Positions 57,198 through 64,000 of a DNA stretch of 64,000 bases are shown piece by piece. A program made the translations under genes and the position numbers. Positions within the stretch are counted from its first letter, which is position 1. Each line of letters opens with the position of its first letter. The DNA is from an uncultured Algibacter sp. (GTDB taxonomy: Bacteria > Bacteroidota > Bacteroidia > Flavobacteriales > Flavobacteriaceae): positions 186,001-250,000 of the forward strand of contig CANMZT010000003.1 of the NCBI GenBank assembly GCA_947502405.1. The letters run 5' to 3'. The notes under the pieces were generated by a model. The model saw only the letters and a list, made by a program, of their open reading frames with translations, ran no database searches and was not told the DNA's origin.

Positions 57198-57264
57198 ATA
57201 ACGAATAGTAAAAAATAGTAAAAAATCGTGGCTAATCGTGGCTTACGTTAACGAATCGTAAAAC
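57198..57264 (+). repeat. Iteron-like short direct repeats
   Basis: TAACGAATAGTAAAAAATAGTAAAAAATCGTGGCTAATCGTGGCTTACGTTAACGAATCGTAAAAC. Confidence 0.5.
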
Positions 57265-57412
57265 CATCACACACTTATATCTCATCTTTATAACCTGATA
57301 AGAGAAATTTTAATCATGCACAATGAAAAGTTTTGAATTAGTTAAGTAAGGTTATTTATAAGCGCAAGGTGGTTCTTGCGCTTGTTTTGTTCTTTGAAAT
57401 TGATAAAAAAGT

Positions 57413-59074
57413 ATGACGTCAGAAGAAATTAACACAGCATTATACAGGCCCATTTTAAGTGGCGATAAGTATAATGGTTTATTTCCTTCAAGCGCATGTA
57501 AAACAGTAAAGCTTGCTAAAGGTAATACCAAGGTAGCTATTACTCAAATGGCTAAATGGGCCAAAAAGTATGTAAATCATACTAAAAAAATAGCACCCAC
57601 TTTTATAGCAAATACGCTAGAAGAAACTTTGAATAATATTCAATGGTTTTTGTATTGGCATATTAACTACAAAATTGATGGTACAGATCAAAACCTAAAA
57701 AGCCCTGCATGTTCATGGGAAACAAGATTTGATGGTACTGATTGTAAAAGCTACAGCATTTTTGCAAGCACTATACTTTTAAACTTAGGTATCAACCATT
57801 TTCTGCGGAGAATTAAACAAAACGATGGCAGTAACGCCTTTACACATGTTTACGTAGCAATACCTATAAATCAATCACAAAAAACACTTACTAAAAACGC
57901 AAAATTTGGTAAAGACTATCTAATAATTGATGGCACCATAGAGCATAATATAGAATTACCCTTCAGAGATAAAGATGATATTTATATGGAAACTAAATTA
58001 CCAATATACGGATTAGCAGCACCACACAGAGGTATGGGTTGTAGTTGTGGTTGTAACAATTATCAATCACCAGATATAGTGCCTATGGTAACACCAGATG
58101 TAATGCCTGTGGTGGCAATGGCTGGTTTAGGTTCTGATAGAGTAACTCAAATTCCTATTAATGGTATAACAAAAGGGTTTAACCTACCTACATTAGAAAA
58201 CACTACATATAATCAATTACCTATTGGTACTAACAGCGGTTTTGACCCATTAAATCCAGTAAATTCTCTGATTTCTTTAATACCTGGTGGGGATATTATA
58301 AATTCTGTAGTGCCAGTTGGCGAAATACTTGGAAACATTACTAAGTATGCTGGCGATATGTTTTCTACAAGCTTATCGTGTTATAAATCTACACATACAC
58401 CCTCGCAAACTGAAACGTCTATCAATAATGTGTTGATGCCTTTTATTACAAACGAGTTAAGTCTTGTAGATTCTAATAATCCAGAATTGGCTTTAGTACA
58501 ACTAGAAACCATTATGAAGTATGCTAAAGGCGGATATAGTGGCGTTGAAGGTGCTTTAACTGAAAGCAAATGGAAAAAATGCAGTAGAGAAAGCTTAAAA
58601 ATGTTTAGCAAATGGTGGAACAAAACCTTTAATGAAGTTAAAGCAAAAAGAGACAAGCTAGTTTCTCAAATGAAAGCCGCAGGTTATGTTTTAGATAGTA
58701 AAACGCAATCTTTTGATTCCAGAACATGGGACGTAGGCGATAAACCTAACACCTATGAAGGCGATATAGGATTAAATGTATATGGAGCCAAATATGATAA
58801 TACAGGTTTTGAAACATTTAACATGAAAACATACAGTATCAAGTACGCTCCTGAAAATACAAGTATTTCTTTGGATGGTAGCACTCCAGATATTGTTTCC
58901 AGTTACGTTGATACAAATGGCGAATTGGTTTTTTTAGATGCAAACAACCAAAAAGTAAATACTAAAAAACCAAAAACACAACAAGCTGGTTTTGGTTTAA
59001 TGGGCGGTATAGTTATAACGGCCATAATTGTAGGTGCTGTTGTTTTAAACAAGAATGATAAACCAAAAGAATAA
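57413..59074 (+). CDS. Transglutaminase-like domain protein with C-terminal TM (first late gene)
   Basis: 553 aa; DGTDCKSYSIFAS...AFTHVYVAI...YLIIDGT Cys-His-Asp order; C-terminal FGLMGGIVITAIIVGAVVL. Confidence 0.65.
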   Translation: MTSEEINTALYRPILSGDKYNGLFPSSACKTVKLAKGNTKVAITQMAKWAKKYVNHTKKIAPTFIANTLEETLNNIQWFLYWHINYKIDGTDQNLKSPACSWETRFDGTDCKSYSIFASTILLNLGINHFLRRIKQNDGSNAFTHVYVAIPINQSQKTLTKNAKFGKDYLIIDGTIEHNIELPFRDKDDIYMETKLPIYGLAAPHRGMGCSCGCNNYQSPDIVPMVTPDVMPVVAMAGLGSDRVTQIPINGITKGFNLPTLENTTYNQLPIGTNSGFDPLNPVNSLISLIPGGDIINSVVPVGEILGNITKYAGDMFSTSLSCYKSTHTPSQTETSINNVLMPFITNELSLVDSNNPELALVQLETIMKYAKGGYSGVEGALTESKWKKCSRESLKMFSKWWNKTFNEVKAKRDKLVSQMKAAGYVLDSKTQSFDSRTWDVGDKPNTYEGDIGLNVYGAKYDNTGFETFNMKTYSIKYAPENTSISLDGSTPDIVSSYVDTNGELVFLDANNQKVNTKKPKTQQAGFGLMGGIVITAIIVGAVVLNKNDKPKE

Positions 59075-59128
59075 AAGAACGTGCATTGAAGCATACTTTA
59101 TATAATTATTAATTAACAACAAAAAAAG

Positions 59129-59545
59129 ATGAAATTACAGAAAGTAACCTCTAAAAAAGCATTAGATGCTGGATTAGTAGCCCTTGAAGCAGGCGTAGGA
59201 TTCGCAGCTTCAAATGCAGCGGTTGGACCTCTTAATTCGTTAGTAAACAATAAAATGGCTTCAAAAGGGATTTTGGCTGTTGTAGGTTTAACATTAGCGA
59301 TTGCAGTTCCTAACAACCACGTAAAAGCCATTGGCGCAGGTATGGCAGCTAAACAAACTTTTGATTTAGTAAAAGATGCTGTTGCACCACATGTACCTAG
59401 TGATGGTATTATTGCTGATGCATTAGAAATTGAAGCAGCACCACAAGCTGCACCCGAAGGTATGGGACGTTTAAACCGTGCTATGGGTAATGCAGAGCCT
59501 TTTAGAATAGGAAATCCATTAGGAGTAAACTATCAATTAGGTTAA
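59129..59545 (+). CDS. Hypothetical small hydrophobic late protein
   Basis: 138 aa; GILAVVGLTLAIAVPNNHVKAIGAGMAA. Confidence 0.6.
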   Translation: MKLQKVTSKKALDAGLVALEAGVGFAASNAAVGPLNSLVNNKMASKGILAVVGLTLAIAVPNNHVKAIGAGMAAKQTFDLVKDAVAPHVPSDGIIADALEIEAAPQAAPEGMGRLNRAMGNAEPFRIGNPLGVNYQLG

Positions 59546-59607
59546 ACAAAAAGGATCAAACACACACACAAACACACACAAATAAAAACAAATTAAAAAA
59601 AGTAATC

Positions 59608-60243
59608 ATGTTAGAAATACAGAATAAATTAAGAGCAATTGCTTGGATGCGTGACACAATGAAGCCAAAATTATTTACAGTATTAAGCTTTTTAGTACTA
59701 GTAAGTAGTCAATTGTCTGCTAACACTCAATTGTTAGCAGCGCAAGGTAAAATTAACCCTAGAGATAGAAGTATAACAGTTCGCAATAAAGTTGTAGCTG
59801 GAGGAACTATCAATTTATTAGATGGCTATAATGCCATGATTAAAGGTAAGAATGATTTTAACGGTAATAAGTTATCAAACAACTTAAATTTTGTTTTAGA
59901 TTCACTTCAACTGAATTATGGAACAGGAGTAACCGCAACGGTTGGTGATAAATATGATTTAGTAGATTTCACATCTTCATTGCCACCTGCTTTAAAATCA
60001 GCTATTTTAATTATTGAGCAAGACGATAAGGTGATTAGAAAACTTTCAATTGCAGCAATTAATGAAGCTAAAAGTACTGATAACCGTTTTTATGAAACTC
60101 AACTAGCTTTATTGAAAAGTGACACAATAACAGGTCTTAAAATCGAATTTGGAGAGAATGCTGCATTCACTTATACAGGTGGTGATGACGCTTCTTATGT
60201 GGAGTTGATTTTACAAGGTTTTGAAACCGCAACTACATACTAG
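59608..60243 (+). CDS. Candidate major virion protein
   Basis: 211 aa; beta-rich composition after an N-terminal hydrophobic stretch; own intrinsic terminator; family inferred from position only. Confidence 0.4.
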   Translation: MLEIQNKLRAIAWMRDTMKPKLFTVLSFLVLVSSQLSANTQLLAAQGKINPRDRSITVRNKVVAGGTINLLDGYNAMIKGKNDFNGNKLSNNLNFVLDSLQLNYGTGVTATVGDKYDLVDFTSSLPPALKSAILIIEQDDKVIRKLSIAAINEAKSTDNRFYETQLALLKSDTITGLKIEFGENAAFTYTGGDDASYVELILQGFETATTY

Positions 60244-60268
60244 ATAAAACACAAAATTATAATAACAA

Positions 60269-60306
60269 AAGCCTTTATGCATGTATTGTGCTTAAAGGCT
60301 TTTTTT
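60269..60306 (+). terminator. Intrinsic terminator
   Basis: AAAAGCCTTTA...TAAAGGCTTTTTTT. Confidence 0.85.
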
Positions 60307-60320
60307 AAATCCAAAAAATC

Positions 60321-60704
60321 ATGGAAAATAGTAATGTTAAGCATCTTTACGATAAAGTAAATATTGTCATCCCTGTTGGTTCGCCTAGTTTTAGTAAATC
60401 AATTTCTATTAAAAAAGGAAAATGTGTTGGAGTTAAACTTATTCATATTTCTAGCGCACAAGCCGTTAATCAAAACTTAAATCTTGGGGTATCAGATGGT
60501 AATAATCCATTAGTTAACGCTACAGATTTTAGAGATTTTATTCAGCTTGGTGGCGGTTATAAAGATGGTTTTAAACCTTGTAATTTCGATTCTAGCTTAG
60601 AAGTATCTGTTGATGCCATTGCTGAAAGTAATATTGCAGGTGCAGATTTTAAGGCTCAACTCATTTTTATGATTGAGGAAGAGTGTAACGCAATTAATAA
60701 CTAG
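60321..60704 (+). CDS. Candidate minor virion protein (beta-rich)
   Basis: 127 aa ORF in late block; beta-rich pattern. Confidence 0.5.
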   Translation: MENSNVKHLYDKVNIVIPVGSPSFSKSISIKKGKCVGVKLIHISSAQAVNQNLNLGVSDGNNPLVNATDFRDFIQLGGGYKDGFKPCNFDSSLEVSVDAIAESNIAGADFKAQLIFMIEEECNAINN

Positions 60705-60705
60705 C

Positions 60706-61110
60706 ATGAATACTCAAACAGCTTTATCTGGTGTTTTGCCAGAAGGTAATCACCGAAGTTTTTTATATATCATTTTATTGCTTAGACGTTTGGTTTTTGG
60801 CGTTGAATACGTAACCAGAGTAAAACGTTTTAGCCAGCAACAAAATTTTGATTTAAAAGACTTAGGCGGTAAGCTAGGTGTAAGAGGTTTTACGCTTAGA
60901 AATATTGGCGGCCATATTATTTATGTATCAACAAGTAGTTTAGATGAAAAAGAGCCAGTATATCCAGGAGAGCATTTTGCAATATCTGGAGAAGGCAGAT
61001 GTGTAGATCAAAGCATTAAAATAATTTTTGATGATAATGCTTACGCAGAAAACAACACACCTTTTTCTGGTAAAAATGCTATTGTACGGTACAAAGTAGA
61101 CGTATGTTAA
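60706..61110 (+). CDS. Hypothetical late protein
   Basis: MNTQTALSGVLPEGNHRSFLYIILLL...; start moved to 60706 to avoid overlap with the upstream gene. Confidence 0.55.
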   Translation: MNTQTALSGVLPEGNHRSFLYIILLLRRLVFGVEYVTRVKRFSQQQNFDLKDLGGKLGVRGFTLRNIGGHIIYVSTSSLDEKEPVYPGEHFAISGEGRCVDQSIKIIFDDNAYAENNTPFSGKNAIVRYKVDVC

Positions 61111-61141
61111 ATCCATAAAAAAACAACAACCCTTCAAACTT

Positions 61142-62071
61142 ATGGAAATTAAAACAAAAGCAGATTTAATTCAGTATCTCGAAGCTCATTTAAGTAAAAA
61201 TACTGGGCGTGTTTCTGTTATTCAAGATACTAATAAGCGCAAAAAAGAAAACGCTAGATATCAAAAATTTGTCTGGAGTAAAGATGATATTTTAAAAGAG
61301 AGTGGCAGCATTGAAACCTTTATAGACACGCTTCCGCAATTTGGATTCACAAGTGGTGCAATACTTCAAATTAAAAGGATGGAAGGTGTTACTGCAAAAA
61401 TTAAAGGCGAAACTACTTTAACATTTCCTGATGCGCCAAAGCCTGAAACATCGGCACCACAATCAGCACAAAAACCCTCTGTAATGGAACAAATCGAAAA
61501 AACTCAAACTTCAACCGCAAGTCAGTCATCACCACCTGCCCAGTATCAAGGTATGGGAAACCCAGGACTAGGATTTGTAGCAGTACAACAACACGAAGTG
61601 GTTAGCATGAAGGTGAAAGCTGAACGCTATGATGAGTTAGTTGATAAGGTTTCAACTTTAAAAGAAGATTTAGCCGATTGTAAAGCCGATTTAAGAACTG
61701 AAAAAATTGCACGTTTTGATGCCGAAAGAAAGTTAGAAACTTTAGAGGATAAAAAGGAATTTGAAAAAACAAGGGCATTAGCCGAAAAAGAAAATGCTTT
61801 TGATAAACTAGCAAAAAATGAAGCCGTGGTTAACGGTTTAGGAACGCTTTTAGCCAGCCTTCCTGAAATGATAAAAAAACCACAAGCGGTTGGTATGGGT
61901 AATCCTATAGCTAATTTATCTGAAGCTAAACAGCAATTTGCAGCACAGTTGCAAAATATTCCAGATGAATTAATCCCTATTTTATTTCAAACATCACAAG
62001 GCTTAATATCAAATGATGAGTTTCAGCAATATGTTATTACAGGATTAAATCAAATTCAATCCAATTCATAA
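61142..62071 (+). CDS. Coiled-coil late protein with GMGNP motifs
   Basis: 309 aa; YQGMGNPGLGF, heptad-rich middle, AVGMGNPIANLSE. Confidence 0.6.
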   Translation: MEIKTKADLIQYLEAHLSKNTGRVSVIQDTNKRKKENARYQKFVWSKDDILKESGSIETFIDTLPQFGFTSGAILQIKRMEGVTAKIKGETTLTFPDAPKPETSAPQSAQKPSVMEQIEKTQTSTASQSSPPAQYQGMGNPGLGFVAVQQHEVVSMKVKAERYDELVDKVSTLKEDLADCKADLRTEKIARFDAERKLETLEDKKEFEKTRALAEKENAFDKLAKNEAVVNGLGTLLASLPEMIKKPQAVGMGNPIANLSEAKQQFAAQLQNIPDELIPILFQTSQGLISNDEFQQYVITGLNQIQSNS

Positions 62072-62074
62072 AAA

Positions 62075-62269
62075 ATGGCAACAATATTACAAGTTACAGG
62101 TGCTAACGCAGCCGACGAAAAAAAGAGACACGAAGCCTTTTCTGATTTAAACGAATTAGATACGGTGGTTTTAACTCGCATTGCAGAGTTAAGTAAAAGC
62201 CCAAAGGCATTAAGTTATTTTAAAACAACAATAATGTTCGCCGCAGTTAAAAAGTTTTTAGGAGTGTAA
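62075..62269 (+). CDS. Small late protein
   Basis: 64-aa ORF closely following 62071. Confidence 0.5.
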   Translation: MATILQVTGANAADEKKRHEAFSDLNELDTVVLTRIAELSKSPKALSYFKTTIMFAAVKKFLGV

Positions 62270-62284
62270 ATAAACAGCAATACT

Positions 62285-62899
62285 ATGTCAAAAACACCAA
62301 CACATAAACTTGGAAATCCAGTAGCTATAGCAAATGTTGCTAGTGCTGCAAGTAAGGCGGCTCCTAAAGTTAAAAAAGCTACTAAAAAAGTTAATGCGGA
62401 CACCAAAGGTGCATTAAGCTGGGTTATTGTTGCTGGTGTAGCAATAACAGGGATTGTTGTATTAAAAGCTTTAAATAATGCTTCAAAAGTAACTAACATA
62501 ATTGGGTCTGGTGCCGAAGTAGCATCTGCTACTCTTGATGAAATTACTAAAGCAATAAAAGATCCAAATCTAAATGCTAGCGATTCGACTGTAGGAAACG
62601 CAGGAGAAATACCTTTAACAATTACTGAAGCTGAAGCGCAAAACAGAGCCAACTTATTACTTGAAGCTATGAATTGGCCCGGTACTAACTTTCAAAGAAT
62701 TAAACAAGCATTAACAAATATTACTCTTGCTGATTATGTTTTAATAGCTGAAAAGTTTGGCACACCAAGATACAATGGTGTAACAGGTACTGAAGCGTAT
62801 TGGCCTATGCCAAAAAGAAACCTTAGTTATTGGTTAGTGGCAGAACTTGATGATAATGAAGTTAAAGAAATAACAACGCTTTTACCAGGAATATTTTAA
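62285..62899 (+). CDS. TM-anchored late protein with annexin-repeat-like segment
   Basis: TM LSWVIVAGVAITGIVVLKAL; LLLEAMNWPGTNFQRIKQALTNITLADYVLIAEKFGTPRY. Confidence 0.5.
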   Translation: MSKTPTHKLGNPVAIANVASAASKAAPKVKKATKKVNADTKGALSWVIVAGVAITGIVVLKALNNASKVTNIIGSGAEVASATLDEITKAIKDPNLNASDSTVGNAGEIPLTITEAEAQNRANLLLEAMNWPGTNFQRIKQALTNITLADYVLIAEKFGTPRYNGVTGTEAYWPMPKRNLSYWLVAELDDNEVKEITTLLPGIF

Positions 62900-62909
62900 A
62901 CCAATAATT

Positions 62910-63380
62910 ATGGGACCATATATACAACCACATTTAGCTTGTCCGTGTGATAGAAGCGAAATGTATAATCCTTTTAAGATTATGACAAAGCAAACACAAA
63001 TAGTTGATTTTAGTACAGCATTGCCCGTTGCAAACGTAAATGTTTACTTAAAAGACAACCCAAGTATAGGTACAATAACCAATGAAAACGGAGTTTTTAC
63101 TTTTGAAGCTAAACCAGATGATATTATAGTATTGTCTCATGTAGCTTATGGCAAATATCCTATAAAATTTAAAGAGGTTCAACCCGTAGAGTACATCGAA
63201 GAAAAATCTAATACGCTTGATGAAGTTGTGGTATTAGCTAAGAAAAAGAAAAGCTGGTTAGTAGCTGCTGGACTTGCGGTTTTAGGTTTATTTATTATCA
63301 CTTCAAATAGTGAAGAAGAAGAAAAGCCATCACCAAAGAAGCCAACACCAAAAAAGAATACTGTAAAAGCTAAAGTGTAA
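62910..63380 (+). CDS. CarboxypepD_reg-like domain protein with TM anchor
   Basis: VDFSTALPVANVNVYLKDNPSIGTITNENGVFTFEAKPDDIIVLSHVAYG; TM SWLVAAGLAVLGLFIIT. Confidence 0.7.
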   Translation: MGPYIQPHLACPCDRSEMYNPFKIMTKQTQIVDFSTALPVANVNVYLKDNPSIGTITNENGVFTFEAKPDDIIVLSHVAYGKYPIKFKEVQPVEYIEEKSNTLDEVVVLAKKKKSWLVAAGLAVLGLFIITSNSEEEEKPSPKKPTPKKNTVKAKV

Positions 63381-63943
63381 TGTCAAAATTTGATTTATAT
63401 GCGCCATTATTAGTTGCCGTAGAAGGTGGTTATCAAAAACTACCTAATGATTCTGGTAACTATAATTCCAGAAACCAGTTAGTAGGTACAAATCACGGTA
63501 TTAGCGCACCTGTTTATGAAAAATGGATTGGTAGAGTACCAACAGAACAGGATATGCGAAGCATAACTAAAACCGTTGCTTTTGAGATTTACAAAGCATG
63601 GTATTGGAATAAAATAGGAGCATCACAAATTAAAAATCAAAGTATAGCAAACATAATTGTAGATCATGCTGTTAATGCAGGAGTTGGTGCTTCAAGTAAG
63701 CTAGTACAAAAAAGCTTAAATAAAGATTTTGGTTTTAATCTAGCCGTAGATGGTATGATAGGTGAAAAAACCCGTAAAGCAATTAATAGTGTTGATGCAG
63801 AAAAACTACATGAAAGCATTAAAACAGCAAGACACCATTTTTACTTAAATATTGGTGGTGCTTTTTTAAATGTGTGGCTAAATAGGTTAAGCAATTTTGT
63901 TTTTACCGAAAAAAAAAAGCAGCAACGGCATTGGTGGGCATAG
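63380..63943 (+). CDS. GH108-type lysozyme / N-acetylmuramidase
   Basis: LLVAVEGGYQKLPNDSGNYNSRNQLVGTNHGIS; C-terminal peptidoglycan-binding region LAVDGMIGEKTRKAIN. Confidence 0.88.
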   Translation: MSKFDLYAPLLVAVEGGYQKLPNDSGNYNSRNQLVGTNHGISAPVYEKWIGRVPTEQDMRSITKTVAFEIYKAWYWNKIGASQIKNQSIANIIVDHAVNAGVGASSKLVQKSLNKDFGFNLAVDGMIGEKTRKAINSVDAEKLHESIKTARHHFYLNIGGAFLNVWLNRLSNFVFTEKKKQQRHWWA

Positions 63944-64000
63944 TGTCACTCTTAACTTTTCTAGGTTTAAGGCATTATTTGAAGCAATCAAAAAATACAA

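Larger units (their letters stand above)
39388..64000 (+). mobile_element. tRNA-integrated element / putative tailless provirus (right end outside window)
   Basis: tRNA followed by tyrosine integrase, CI-like regulator, early block, methyltransferases, late block with lysozyme; no chromosomal housekeeping gene after 39.4 kb. Confidence 0.85.

Noticed and set aside
58381-59331. Minus-strand ORFs 58381, 58903, 59113
   Set aside because: Antisense to late genes with coherent plus-strand coding.
39388-64000. CRISPR array, IS element, retron/reverse transcriptase or conjugation genes
   Set aside because: Looked for and not seen: no regularly spaced identical repeats, no transposase, no RT motif, no relaxase or VirB/Tra-like ORF in the window.

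Overview
AT-rich chromosomal DNA from a Bacteroidota, Flavobacteriaceae-like bacterium. About 0-39.3 kb is mostly ordinary chromosome: SulP transporter + universal stress protein, Na+/H+ antiporter, a compact GlgE-pathway operon (glgA/M-glgC-glgE-maltokinase-glgB), GH31, two LytS/LytTR pairs, lepA, a COG1964-like radical SAM protein, a Panacea-type toxin-antitoxin pair, lgt, dus, a C1 peptidase, rbfA and mce. At 39.3 kb a CAT-anticodon tRNA is followed by a tyrosine integrase. From there to the right edge the window looks like one integrated element (at least 24.6 kb, right end not seen): a CI-like regulator, an early gene block, a block of tiny ORFs separated by structured intergenic repeats, two DNA methyltransferases, and a late block. 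The late block starts with a transglutaminase-like protein, contains many small membrane-anchored proteins, and ends with a GH108-type lysozyme. No terminase, portal or tail gene is visible, so a tailless, possibly membrane-containing provirus is the working hypothesis (inference). The most unusual sequence signals are: (1) a near-identical ~26-nt leader (TACTTAAAACCACATTACCAC-ATG) directly abutting at least nine start codons on both strands of the element; (2) a family of hairpins with compensatory base changes and a conserved loop motif between tiny ORFs at 49-53 kb; (3) a frameshifted second copy of the lepA 3' end next to an unknown lipoprotein gene; (4) an A10 run at the lysozyme 3' end where a -1 shift would append a transmembrane tail.
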